A stretch of 46,089 nucleotides of DNA from Candidatus Cloacimonadota bacterium (GCA_027318475.1 DAHVPC010000002.1:1-46089), one strand, 5' to 3'. Numbered from the stretch's first letter, positions 8,352 through 18,125 are shown. A program made the numbers and translations. The notes: generated from the sequence alone by a model not told the origin.

Positions 8352-8816
8352 ATGCCACGGATGCTAGCGCTGCTTGCCCTGGTGGTTCTGATCGCCAGCT
8401 GCTGCGTGGCCAAATCCGCCCAAAAAAGCCAGGTAAAAGCCACGCTCTGGCAGGCTGGACAAGCCACGGAACCGGCTGAGCCCGATTCCCTGGCCGCCAT
8501 TGCTTTGCGCCTGCTGGCCTCTGCGGATGACGAACTGCGCTTGATCGTGACTCCGGAAATGGTGCAGGGCATCCTGGATCAGGACATCGCGCTGGAACTC
8601 GTCTGGTCCGAAACGTTCACGGCGGACACGGCGTTTGGAGTGAAACAGGAGATCGACCGCGTCCTCATCCCTCTCACCGGAGAATACGGGCCGCCAGATG
8701 ATCTGGCCTCCGCCGTCATCCTTTTCGGCGACGGCAAGGGCTATGTCACCGGCCCCAACCAAAACAACTTCGCCCGGCCGGACTTGTTGAAATTGCGGGA
8801 ATTGCTCAAACTGTAG
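8352..8816 (+). CDS. Small lipoprotein, function unknown
   Basis: The gene encodes 154 aa starting at ATG 8352, 10 nt after the preceding stop. GAGG overlaps that stop codon, so the gene is coupled to the clan CD lipoprotein. The N-terminus MPRMLALLALVVLIASC is a lipoprotein signal with a lipobox (IASC). The rest is an acidic alpha/beta domain (LAAIALRLLASADDELRLIVTPEMVQGILDQDIALELVW... PDDLASAVILFGDGKGYVTGPNQNN) that I do not recognise. Context suggests a partner, chaperone or inhibitor of the preceding protein, but nothing in the sequence proves that. A strong terminator follows. Confidence 0.75.
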   Translation: MPRMLALLALVVLIASCCVAKSAQKSQVKATLWQAGQATEPAEPDSLAAIALRLLASADDELRLIVTPEMVQGILDQDIALELVWSETFTADTAFGVKQEIDRVLIPLTGEYGPPDDLASAVILFGDGKGYVTGPNQNNFARPDLLKLRELLKL

Positions 8817-8839
8817 TTCCGGCGCAGGATATATCAAGA

Positions 8840-8871
8840 GGGAGCGGAACTGGTTTCCGCTCCCTTTTCTT
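8840..8871 (+). terminator. Rho-independent terminator
   Basis: GGGAGCGGAA (8840-8849), loop CTGGT, TTCCGCTCCC (8855-8864), then TTTTCTT. The 10-bp stem is perfect. It ends the 6056-8816 transcription unit. Confidence 0.9.
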
Positions 8872-8902
8872 CGCCTTGATTTGTAGATTGAATAAGATTG
8901 TC

Positions 8903-8953
8903 GCATGCCCGGAACACTGCCTTTAGGCTTTCGGTCCGCCGCGTTTACGTGGT
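8903..8953 (-). repeat. Dispersed repeat family D, copy D1
   Basis: Read on the minus strand it gives ACCACGTAAACGCGGCGGAC ... GGCAGTGTTCCGGGCATGC. It resembles D2 (9322), D3 (18100), D4 (18199) and D5 (31262) over the ACC(G/A)CGT(G/A)AACGC and GTGTTCCGG blocks. Confidence 0.55.
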
Positions 8954-8981
8954 AAAAAGCAGAAATCACGATCTCAATTGT

Positions 8982-9040
8982 AAGCCCCGGAGGGTGCGAC
9001 ATATCATAGCCCAGGGTGGAGCGTAGCGGAACCCCGGGTC
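8982..9040 (+). repeat. Dispersed repeat family A, copy A1
   Basis: AAGCCCCGGAGGGTGCGACA followed by TATCATAGCCCAGGGTGGAG and CGTAGCGGAACCCCGGGTC. Copies A2 (9206-9258) and A3 (9606-9656) are the same sequence in the opposite orientation, with few differences. Confidence 0.85.
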
Positions 9041-9070
9041 AGGGACAAACATTACTTTGATGTGAATATA

Positions 9071-9126
9071 CCCCAACCCTCCCTTTGGAAACTGCCGAAT
9101 GGCAGTTACCAAAGGGAGGGTTGGGG
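9071..9126. repeat. Long near-perfect hairpin (26-nt arms, GAAT loop)
   Basis: Arm CCCCAACCCTCCCTTTGGAAACTGCC (9071-9096) faces GGCAGTTACCAAAGGGAGGGTTGGGG (9101-9126): 25 of 26 positions pair, with one A-A mismatch and a 4-nt loop. No T-run follows on either strand, so it is not a simple terminator. It lies between repeat copies A1 and A2. Confidence 0.9.
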
Positions 9127-9205
9127 ATTTCTGAGATTTAGTGCCGGCAGCTCATGCCCCAGGGTTCCGCAAACCACCCCGTCGCCATGCTCCGCATGAC
9201 GTCGA

Positions 9206-9258
9206 GGACCCCGGTCGCTACACCCTGGGCTATGATATGTCGCACCCTCCGGGGCTTA
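9206..9258 (-). repeat. Dispersed repeat family A, copy A2
   Basis: The minus strand reads TAAGCCCCGGAGGGTGCGAC, then ATATCATAGCCCAGGGTGTA and GCGACCGGGGTCC. It matches A1 almost base for base over the first 40 nt. Confidence 0.85.
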
Positions 9259-9321
9259 CCCACTTGATTTGTAAGAGACTCTTTTATGACTGCTTGACCA
9301 GACACTGCCATCCCCGGACCG

Positions 9322-9350
9322 ACCGCGTGAACGCAGTGTTCCGGCCATGC
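9322..9350 (+). repeat. Dispersed repeat family D, copy D2
   Basis: ACCGCGTGAACGCAGTGTTC then CGGCCATGC. It is nearly identical to D5 at 31262-31290 (ACCGCGTGAACGCATTGTTC, CTGCCATGT). Confidence 0.65.
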
Positions 9351-9445
9351 AAGGATTACCCGCTTGTCTTGATGTGCTCCGAGTAAGGGAATTCTTACCT
9401 TCCTACGTAACCGCGTCATCGAGGCTGGGCCTCGATATTCTCAGG

Positions 9446-9522
9446 CTCCACTGCCGCGCCTCCCCCGGTTTTCACGGGTGGTCCGGGAGTGGTTCGCCGG
9501 AGGTAGGGGTGCCAGGCCTTAG
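9446..9522 (+). repeat. Dispersed repeat family B, copy B2
   Basis: CTCCACTGCCGCGCCTCCCC, CGGTTTTCACGGGTGGTCCG, GGAGTGG ... CCAGGCCTTAG. It shares both ends with B1 (478-547). Confidence 0.7.
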
Positions 9523-9605
9523 GGCGGCAAAAACACCAATTTCTGGCTCTTTTCCAAACTAAGTGGATGGAACGTGTCAGTACTACTCATCTCAATCCCA
9601 TTGAT

Positions 9606-9656
9606 AAGCCCCGGTCGCTACACCCAGGGCTATGTTATATCGCAACCTCCGGGGCT
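9606..9656 (-). repeat. Dispersed repeat family A, copy A3
   Basis: The plus strand reads AAGCCCCGGTCGCTACACCC, AGGGCTATGTTATATCGCAA, CCTCCGGGGCT, i.e. family A in minus orientation. In all three copies the frame across the element encodes a peptide like GRYTxGYxxSxPPGL or its reverse. Confidence 0.8.
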
Positions 9657-9733
9657 ACCCGCTCAAATTGAACTTGCGCCTTCTTTTCTTCTAGCCAATT
9701 ATGCCGCCCCAGCCCCTTCCGAACAAATCCTGC

Positions 9734-9763
9734 TTGACATATTTCAACTTGCCGGATTAACTG
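9734..9763 (+). promoter_or_regulatory. Predicted promoter of the DUF1838 gene (TTGACA-N22-TG)
   Basis: TTGACA (9734-9739) is preceded by TGC and followed after 17 nt by TTAACT and GC. It lies 38 nt upstream of the start codon when measured from the TG. Confidence 0.5.
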
Positions 9764-9800
9764 CAATAATACAGCGCAAAGTCTGATAAATGGAGGTCCA

Positions 9801-11156
9801 ATGCCGCGTAAAGCCCTGATTGTTTTGGCCGTGCTTATGTTGATGGCGCCTCTGGCTCTGTCTGCGGAGGAATGGGCCACGCATACGGATGGCCAGAAAG
9901 GCTACAGCGTCCGCCATCCCGTATCCTGGCAGGTCACGAGCGACTCCGCCACGGGCTTTTTCGAGGCGCGGACCCAGCCCGACAAAGCCGCTCCCGCCAG
10001 CACTTTCTCGGTGGTGGTGACTGAACTGAGCGAACTGGACCGCAACAGCGATTTTTACGATTACATGGCCAAGGGGCAGGCGGAACTGAAGCGCGAATTT
10101 GAGGCCAACGGCTTCCGGAACATCCGGGTTGTAAGTTCCGTGGCGGACACCCTGAACGGATCTGTAGTGCACAGGCTGGAACTGCGTTCCGACCAATACG
10201 GCAGCCTCGCCATGCGCACGCAGATCGTGCGGATCAGGCACAAGAACTGGCATTTCACGCTCACATGTTCTGCGGAAGACGGCTACTACTACGATCTGGC
10301 GAGGGACGACTTCGAGGGCATGATCTCCAGTTTCCGTTTCCAGGTCAACCTGCCAGCCTACCTGAAGGACTATGTTCGAGTGCGCGCCGATCTGGACGGC
10401 CGGGAAACGGTTTGGCACTGGCAGGGCACAGTCTATGGCCTGGTTCCAGGCGAAAAACGCCGTGAACTCTTCGCGCTGGAAGGCTACTACATCGTAAGGG
10501 CGGAATCCCGCGACAACGGCTATGTGCTCGTGGGACGCGAAGCCTCGCTGCTGCTAGACCACCGTACCGGCCTGATCGCCGAAACCTGGCGCAATCCCTA
10601 CACCGGCAAAGACGTCCCGGTGCTGCAGATCTTCAATGATCCGGTGAATCAGGACCTGACTTTCGAGGAGCAGGACTTCCCTTTCCTGCCCCAGATCCTG
10701 CCCCGGTCTGAATTGGGCGGCAAGCTGGCCTATTACAGCGAGATCTTTCCCTATTCCACCAATCCGCTGCAGCGCAAGGATTTTCCCCTCAATTCGCAAA
10801 ACAACACCTATCAGGCCGCGGAGTTCAGCCAATACCTGGTTGACGCCGCTGACCTTGCCGGCCCTGCTCTGACGGGGGTTCCGGCGGTATATACCTTCAC
10901 CAGGATCCAACCCTGGCTGCCCTTCATGCTGATGGGTGAACGGGCGGGAAACGTCGTGCTGGTGGGACGCGGCAGCAAGGTGCCGGAGGGCTTCTCCGGC
11001 TTGCCGCAGTATCTGCAGGACTATGTAACGCAGCGGCACCCGGAATTTGCCCACGCGCCGGAAACCTATACCCAGCCCAATGCCACGGCCTGGTCGTACT
11101 TCAAGAAATTGGCGGAGGCGGAGCGATCCACCACGCAGGAACTGCCAGAGCGGTGA
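9801..11156 (+). CDS. Secreted protein with PsbP/DcrB-like N-terminal and DUF1838 C-terminal domain
   Basis: The 451-aa protein starts at ATG 9801 after TGGAGG. A signal peptide (ALIVLAVLMLMAPLALSA) is followed by a domain of the PsbP/DcrB type (GYSVRHPVSWQVTSDSATGFFEAR... FSVVVTELSEL, about residues 25-180). The second part, from about residue 205 to the end, matches my memory of DUF1838: RETVWHWQGTVYGLVPGEKR, then GLIAETWRNPYTGKDVPVLQIFNDPVNQ. That family is known mostly from cyanobacteria and proteobacteria and has no settled function. The export signal points to periplasm or outside. It is first in a run with the sorted surface protein at 11207 (50-nt gap), so they are probably co-transcribed. 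Confidence 0.75.
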   Translation: MPRKALIVLAVLMLMAPLALSAEEWATHTDGQKGYSVRHPVSWQVTSDSATGFFEARTQPDKAAPASTFSVVVTELSELDRNSDFYDYMAKGQAELKREFEANGFRNIRVVSSVADTLNGSVVHRLELRSDQYGSLAMRTQIVRIRHKNWHFTLTCSAEDGYYYDLARDDFEGMISSFRFQVNLPAYLKDYVRVRADLDGRETVWHWQGTVYGLVPGEKRRELFALEGYYIVRAESRDNGYVLVGREASLLLDHRTGLIAETWRNPYTGKDVPVLQIFNDPVNQDLTFEEQDFPFLPQILPRSELGGKLAYYSEIFPYSTNPLQRKDFPLNSQNNTYQAAEFSQYLVDAADLAGPALTGVPAVYTFTRIQPWLPFMLMGERAGNVVLVGRGSKVPEGFSGLPQYLQDYVTQRHPEFAHAPETYTQPNATAWSYFKKLAEAERSTTQELPER

Positions 11157-11206
11157 GGACGGGCATTGCCGGCTTGCTGGAGAAAACTTTTTACCATGGA
11201 GATGAG

Positions 11207-12697
11207 ATGAAAAGAACCATGCTTTTACTTGTTTTGGCGTTTCTGGGCGCGCTGTTGGCAGCCCAGGACTACAATCCCTATCTGAACATGATGCACAGCG
11301 CACGCTGCGCTGATGGCAACCTGAAGGTCCGATGGGACGATGTGAGCGGCAATTTCCTGGGCACCCAGTGCCTCTACAGCGCGGAAGGCTCGGCCTGGCA
11401 GCAAGCCGCTGTGGAGCAGCTCTCGGGCACCCAGATGCAAGCGCTGGTGCCTTACACCTATGGGCAGTCGCTGCGCTACCGTTTGCGCACTGAGATCACA
11501 TATCAGGGCGAGAGTTTGGTGTATATGCAGACGCCGTTTCTAAACGCCGATTCCTGGCCGCCGACGCTCAACTCGTTGGGGCAGATCGGCACCGATGCCA
11601 CGGGCGATTCGGTGACCGTGTACGACGACGTGCTGGATTTTACCGGCTCCTGGTTCGGCAGCACTCCGAACAAACTCTATTCAGCCCTGGGCAACGCCGC
11701 CAACTCTTTCCCGACAATGAACTCCATCACCTCCTACAACGTCTATGGCACCATCATCGCCAATCCAGCCAGCGTTGTGGACACCCTGGCTTTCGCGATG
11801 CTTTATACCTTCAACATCCCCGGAGTGATCTCGCCGGGGCTTTACAAAGCATCCATCGACGACACCGGGATGCCTTTCTACGAGCGCATCGGTGACATCC
11901 AAAGCCAGGTCCTGGGCGGAAAACTCTATCTGGCCTGCAATTGGGCCGACCTCACCGGGGATCCGGATTTCGGCGCCTGGCCCAACGCCTACAACGCCCT
12001 GGCCATATCCAGCCTGAGCATGCGCATGGCCTACAACATCGCCACCGGAGACATCGATTTCGGCATCGGCGACTACAGTCTGCCCGCCGCGCTGCTCTTT
12101 GCCGACAACCACTACGACGTGCCCGTAAACGACCTGCCCCAGGCCCTGAACCTCACAGTCAACTCCGGCTCCAATACGGTCAGCTTCGACTATCTGGATG
12201 CCAACGGCGATTTTCCCCTGCAAGCCGATTTCGTGATCACCGACGGCCCCACGGTCAGCCTGCTGCCGGAGTCTTACGACTACTCCCAAAGTGTTCATTT
12301 CACAGCGGTTCTGCCCTATTTGCCAGCCAGCGGCCAACTGCTGCTCAGCGATAACGGCGTGGACGTGGTGCAAGTGAATTGGGACGGCGTGGACGCTCCC
12401 ATGGAAACGGTTCCGGCGCCCATCCTGTCTTGCCGGATGGCCAATCCGCTGCGTTGGGGTTCCACGCCTTACAGCATCGCCTTGGATGGCTTGGAGCGAG
12501 GGCCTGTCAACGTCGAAGTGTTTAACCTCCGCGGGCAGAACCTGGGTTCGCTGTATGCTGGAACTGCGGATGCCGCTGGCCTGGAACTCAATTGGGACGG
12601 GCAATTGGGCGGCAACGCGCTGGATAGCGGCCTCTATTTCCTGAGGATCACGCAAAACGGCAAGGCGCTGAACCGCAAGTTCGTGCTGGCGAGATAA
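11207..12697 (+). CDS. Secreted surface protein with FlgD-like / type IX-type C-terminal sorting domain
   Basis: The chosen ATG at 11207 (496 aa) has GGAG 8 nt upstream and gives a clean signal peptide (KRTMLLLVLAFLGALLAA); the track start at 11153 does not. The central part is a large beta-rich domain with repeated Tyr/Asn/Asp-rich strands that I do not recognise (FGSTPNKLYSALGNAANSFPTMN...). The last 80 residues form a FlgD-like Ig module: VNVEVFNLRGQNLGSLYAG, LNWDGQLGGNALDSGLYFLRITQNGKALNRKFVLAR. That ending is the usual C-terminal signal of type IX-like cargo in FCB bacteria. Expected location: cell surface or medium. obgE begins 18 nt later on the same strand. Confidence 0.75.
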   Translation: MKRTMLLLVLAFLGALLAAQDYNPYLNMMHSARCADGNLKVRWDDVSGNFLGTQCLYSAEGSAWQQAAVEQLSGTQMQALVPYTYGQSLRYRLRTEITYQGESLVYMQTPFLNADSWPPTLNSLGQIGTDATGDSVTVYDDVLDFTGSWFGSTPNKLYSALGNAANSFPTMNSITSYNVYGTIIANPASVVDTLAFAMLYTFNIPGVISPGLYKASIDDTGMPFYERIGDIQSQVLGGKLYLACNWADLTGDPDFGAWPNAYNALAISSLSMRMAYNIATGDIDFGIGDYSLPAALLFADNHYDVPVNDLPQALNLTVNSGSNTVSFDYLDANGDFPLQADFVITDGPTVSLLPESYDYSQSVHFTAVLPYLPASGQLLLSDNGVDVVQVNWDGVDAPMETVPAPILSCRMANPLRWGSTPYSIALDGLERGPVNVEVFNLRGQNLGSLYAGTADAAGLELNWDGQLGGNALDSGLYFLRITQNGKALNRKFVLAR

Positions 12698-14814
<2,117 letters not shown>

Positions 14815-14920
14815 ATCATTCCGTGCGCAAATCTCTCACTCAATATAAGTAACAACTCTCCAGTTCTCTAGCGCAAACAGCGGCGTTTGCTCTTCAAGGC
14901 GCTTTCTTCAAACATATTGC

Positions 14921-14950
14921 TTGACACAAATCAGGCGATCATCAATTATG
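14921..14950 (+). promoter_or_regulatory. Strong predicted promoter (TTGACA-N17-AATTAT-GG)
   Basis: TTGACA (14921-14926), spacer 17 nt, AATTAT (14944-14949), then G. It lies 53 nt upstream of the start codon at 15003. It is one of the two best sigma-70-like promoters in the window. Confidence 0.7.
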
Positions 14951-15002
14951 GCGAGGTGTTTTTACGGTCTATCGCACAACGCTAAGACAAAGGAGGTGGC
15001 TT

Positions 15003-15776
15003 ATGAGCAAAGCCTTGGTTATTGTCGCCTTGCTCGGCATCATGCCGGGCTTGTTTGCGGAGGTGGGTTTCGGGTATTCGAACATAGCCCAGTTCGATAC
15101 GATCGATCCCGTCCTCACGCTCACTTCGCCTGTAGGTAGCGAAATCTGGTATATCGGAGAAAATTACGACATCATGTGGACCGTGGCGGAAAACCACGTC
15201 CAGTTAAACTCGGTGGCCCTGTGGTACAGCACCGATGGCGGCAATTTGTTCACCAACATCAGCGAGTTCCAACCGCAATCCGGATCCTACGCCTGGACCA
15301 TTCCTCCCGATCCCAGCACCCAGGCGGTTGTCCGTGTGTATGTTTCCGACACCTTTGGCAACATTGGGATGGGGGAGAACGCTTCCTTTTTCGAAATCCG
15401 CTACATGCAGTTGAAGCCGCCGGAAGGCCTGCAGATCAGCATCGTGGACGATACCGACGCCTATCTTAGCTGGATGCCGGTAACGGAAACGGTCAACGCA
15501 GTCCCGCTTCCTGCAGACGGCTACTACATCTTCCACAACGACACCACCAACCTGGACGATTTTCTGTATCTGGACACCGTCAGCACCGCTTACTTCACCC
15601 ATGCCAACGCTGTGGGGCTGTTTCCCCGGTCGTTTTACTACGTCGTGGCCTTCACAGAAGATGACGCCAAACTGCCCCATGTCCAGGCTCTGATCAAGCA
15701 AGGCAAAGCTGGAGTCCAACCGCTATCCTTGCCCAGTTTGCTGAAGATTCTGGACGAACGCGCAGGAGGTAACTGA
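15003..15776 (+). CDS. Secreted beta-sandwich protein (Kre9/KNH-like plus Fn3-like domain)
   Basis: The 257-aa protein begins at ATG 15003 after AAGGAGG. A signal peptide (SKALVIVALLGIMPGLFA) precedes a domain of the Ser-Thr-rich GPI-anchored / KNH type: LTSPVGSEIWYIGENYDIMWTVAENHVQLNSVALWYSTDGG...YAWTIPPDP, residues about 38-125. This is followed by a fibronectin-III-like segment (KPPEGLQISIVDDTDAYLSWMPV... YYIFHND). There is no sorting domain at the C-terminus. The next gene starts 2 nt after its stop and its ribosome site AGGAGG lies inside this gene, so the two are one operon. A role in binding or presenting surface material is a guess. Confidence 0.7.
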   Translation: MSKALVIVALLGIMPGLFAEVGFGYSNIAQFDTIDPVLTLTSPVGSEIWYIGENYDIMWTVAENHVQLNSVALWYSTDGGNLFTNISEFQPQSGSYAWTIPPDPSTQAVVRVYVSDTFGNIGMGENASFFEIRYMQLKPPEGLQISIVDDTDAYLSWMPVTETVNAVPLPADGYYIFHNDTTNLDDFLYLDTVSTAYFTHANAVGLFPRSFYYVVAFTEDDAKLPHVQALIKQGKAGVQPLSLPSLLKILDERAGGN

Positions 15777-15778
15777 CC

Positions 15779-17740
15779 ATGAAAAAAGCGCTTCTTACTT
15801 TCCTGCCGCTTCTTTCCGCTTTGTTTCTGGCAGCCGTTCCACCCCAAGTGGACAACGTCTACACCTTCCAGCGCACCGACGGCTCAAAGATCATCGACAT
15901 CTACTACGACCTCTTTGATCTGGAAAGCGACCTCTGCGACATCAGCGTACTGCTTTCCGAAGACGGAGGGTTGAACTTCACGATCGCTCCGAATCCGGCG
16001 TTTATGACCGGCGACGTGGGCCTTGGCATAGTTCCCGGCCCGGGAAAACACATCGTCTGGGACGCCGGTTCGGAAGATTTCTTTCTGGATGGCGTAAATT
16101 ACGTCTTCCAAATCACCGCCGAGGACAACACGCTTCCTCCTCCGCCTGAATTCACCTGGGTGGAAGGCGGAATGTTCTCCAACGGGACCTCCAATGTGGT
16201 CGTAGGCAGTTTCGAACTCGGCGTCCACGAGGTCACGCAGGCCCAATTCACCGAAGTGATGGGCTACAATCCCGTGCTGAACTATCCTCCGCCTCAATGG
16301 CCGGATTACGGCGTGGGGGCCGATTACCCCGTTTACTATGTTTCCTGGTTCGATGCCGTCGAATACTGCAATCGCCGCAGCATGCTGGAAGGCCGCACGC
16401 CCTGCTACAGCTTCGGCGTCAGCGGCACCGACCCCAACACCTGGCCAGATGGCTGGAACGCCAGTTACGGCACCCACAGCCAGATCAGCTGCAATTGGAG
16501 CACCGACGGCTACCGTCTGCCAACTGAGGCGGAATGGCACTTCGCGGCACATGGCGGCATCAGTTCACTGGGCTATACCTACAGCGGCTCGAACAGCCTG
16601 CCCAGTGTCGGCTGGTATGCCGGCAATTCCGGCCTGGTCTCGCATCCAGTGATGCAGCTGGCTCCCAACGAGGTCGGCACTTTCGACATGAGCGGAAACG
16701 TCCGCGAATGGTGCTGGGACATCTACGGCCCCTATCAGAATGTGCCGCCCTTCAGCGATCCCCTCAGCGACCCGGATGGCGCTTTGACCGGTGATTTCCG
16801 GATCAACCGCGGCGGCTATTTCCAGGATCCCGCGGCGATCTGTGCCGTTGCAGCCAGGATGTGGGCCTATGCCAGCTTGCACGAGCCGGACCAGGGTTTC
16901 CGCCTGGTGCGCTCCGAATGGGATCCGGAGTTCATTCCTGTGGAAGGCGGTACTTTCTTCAACGGCAGCAGCGACGTGACCCTCTCCAGTTTCCAGCTGG
17001 GCATGCATGAGATCACCCAGAAGCAATACGTCTCCACCATGCACGCCAATCCATCCTTCACTTGGTATCCGCCGCCCTATTACGGCCTGGGCAATTATCA
17101 TCCGGAATACTACATCAGTTGGATGGACGCCGTGGCCTACTGCAACATGCGCAGTTACGACGAAAACCTCGCCCCCTGCTACAGCTACGTCGATTCCCAG
17201 GGATATGACTGGGGCAGCAATCCCGAGAGCTGGCCGGATGGCTGGAACAACGCCTATCCGCTGCCCAGGCACGACCTGAACATCGTCTGCAACTGGGATG
17301 CCAACGGCTATCGCCTGCCCACGGAAATGCAATGGCAGTTCGCAGCTCGCGGCGGCAACATGACCCAAAACTACACTTACAGCGGCTCCAACACCCTGGA
17401 TCCGGTCGGCTGGTACGCGAACAATTCCGGCGGCAGCACGCATCCCATTCAGCTGAAAATGCCCAATGAACTGGGCTTTTTCGATATGAGCGGCAATGTG
17501 CGCGAATGGTGCTGGGACCTCTATGGAACATTGCCCCCCGGTCCTTTCACCGATTACACCGGTCCGGTTACAGGCACCTATCGGGTTGCCAGAGGCGGCT
17601 GGGCTAACGATTTCGACCAATGGCCCTGGCCCCATGCCATCGCCACCCGTTTCTACGATTATTCAAACAAACACGAGCCGGATTTCGGCGCGCGCATCGT
17701 GCGGCCATTACCCCGAACCAGTAAAGATAAAAGCAAATAA
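15779..17740 (+). CDS. Secreted protein with two tandem SUMF1 (formylglycine-generating-enzyme-fold) domains
   Basis: The 653-aa protein has a signal peptide (KKALLTFLPLLSALFLAAV), an Ig-like module (VDNVYTFQRTDGSKIIDIYYDL... PGKHIVWDAGSED, about 21-118), and then two complete SUMF1/FGE-sulfatase domains at about 125-380 and 384-645. Both copies have VEGGxFxNGxS, HE(V/I)TQ, YYVSWFDAVEYCN / YYISWMDAVAYCN, GYRLPTE(A/M)(E/Q)W and FDMSGNVREWCWD. The paired Cys that true formylglycine-generating enzymes carry near the C-terminal GGS(F)xxC motif is not seen: copy one has RGGYFQDPAAIC, copy two has none. I infer a binding or scaffold role rather than sulfatase maturation; no sulfatase gene is nearby. 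A terminator follows. Confidence 0.85.
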   Translation: MKKALLTFLPLLSALFLAAVPPQVDNVYTFQRTDGSKIIDIYYDLFDLESDLCDISVLLSEDGGLNFTIAPNPAFMTGDVGLGIVPGPGKHIVWDAGSEDFFLDGVNYVFQITAEDNTLPPPPEFTWVEGGMFSNGTSNVVVGSFELGVHEVTQAQFTEVMGYNPVLNYPPPQWPDYGVGADYPVYYVSWFDAVEYCNRRSMLEGRTPCYSFGVSGTDPNTWPDGWNASYGTHSQISCNWSTDGYRLPTEAEWHFAAHGGISSLGYTYSGSNSLPSVGWYAGNSGLVSHPVMQLAPNEVGTFDMSGNVREWCWDIYGPYQNVPPFSDPLSDPDGALTGDFRINRGGYFQDPAAICAVAARMWAYASLHEPDQGFRLVRSEWDPEFIPVEGGTFFNGSSDVTLSSFQLGMHEITQKQYVSTMHANPSFTWYPPPYYGLGNYHPEYYISWMDAVAYCNMRSYDENLAPCYSYVDSQGYDWGSNPESWPDGWNNAYPLPRHDLNIVCNWDANGYRLPTEMQWQFAARGGNMTQNYTYSGSNTLDPVGWYANNSGGSTHPIQLKMPNELGFFDMSGNVREWCWDLYGTLPPGPFTDYTGPVTGTYRVARGGWANDFDQWPWPHAIATRFYDYSNKHEPDFGARIVRPLPRTSKDKSK

Positions 17741-17753
17741 GACATCCGTTTGA

Positions 17754-17817
17754 CTCAGTCCGCGGCAGGCGCTTCCCGCCATATTGGAGGACCAATGCCG
17801 CGGCTGAGTTTTTTTTT
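17754..17817 (+). terminator. Rho-independent terminator with a large loop
   Basis: CTCAGTCCGCGGCA (17754-17767) pairs with TGCCGCGGCTGAG (17796-17808), with one bulged T, followed by nine T. The 28-nt loop contains GGAGG and an ATG, but the frame runs through the T-run and looks accidental. Confidence 0.8.
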
Positions 17818-17835
17818 CTCCTTGGTTCCTGCCTC

Positions 17836-17913
17836 GCTCCCGGCTTCTTTGCGCCATCACTGCGCGCTCATTACGGGCAAAGCGCGCAATGAGCCCGCAA
17901 TTACCGCGCAATG
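17836..17913 (-). repeat. Dispersed repeat family C, copy C1
   Basis: The minus strand reads CATTGCGCGGTAATTGCGGG, CTCATTGCGCGCTTTGCCCG, TAATGAGCGCGCAGTGATGG. It matches C2 (31323-31411) and C3 (39423-39501). The unit is built from repeated CATTGCGCG words in both orientations and is palindromic overall. Confidence 0.8.
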
Positions 17914-18099
17914 AAAAGGGTGGTGGTGGGGTCAATCCGACGCCGGTTTGATGAAGTAAATTCAGGGTTTGTGGGTGGTTTTAGATAACATCTGATCATA
18001 TTGCGGGGAAAGATATTATGGTGATGGTGTGAAGCAAATACACGCCGTGACCCCATATGTTATGGGGGGATGTTTCGGTCAGGAAGAAAGTATTGCTCA

Positions 18100-18125
18100 C
18101 GGCCGTAACACAGCATTTACGCGGT
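18100..18125 (-). repeat. Dispersed repeat family D, copy D3
   Basis: The minus strand gives ACCGCGTAAATGCTGTGTTA then CGGCCG, which is D2 with four changes. Confidence 0.5.

Larger units (their letters stand above)
8817..9800. other. Gene-free region rich in dispersed repeats
   Basis: Nearly 1 kb without a supportable gene. It holds a terminator, repeat copies D1 (8903-8953), A1 (8982-9040), A2 (9206-9258), D2 (9322-9350), B2 (9446-9522) and A3 (9606-9656), the large hairpin at 9071-9126, and the promoter of the DUF1838 gene. The short ORFs listed here (9141-9386, 9347-9562, 9574-9786) lack ribosome sites and mostly translate the repeats. Confidence 0.8.

Noticed and set aside
6032-8572. 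846-aa open frame on the minus strand
   Set aside because: It is the exact antisense of the lipoprotein pair, has no ribosome site, and its composition (long Val/Ala/Gly/Asp runs) is typical of a shadow frame in GC-rich DNA.
9141-9786. Short ORFs encoding GRYTLGYDMSHPPGL-like peptides
   Set aside because: They read through dispersed repeat family A (copies A2 and A3) and have no ribosome sites; treated as repeat translation.
15779-17740. A diversity-generating retroelement target
   Set aside because: SUMF1 domains are used as such targets, but no reverse transcriptase gene or template repeat is visible in the window.
17795-17914. Mini-ORF MPRLSFFFSL... with GGAGG upstream inside the terminator loop
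   Set aside because: Its codons run through the terminator arm and T-run and then through repeat C1; likely accidental, although the GGAGG(A/T)CCAATGCCGCG similarity to the start of the 9801 gene is curious.
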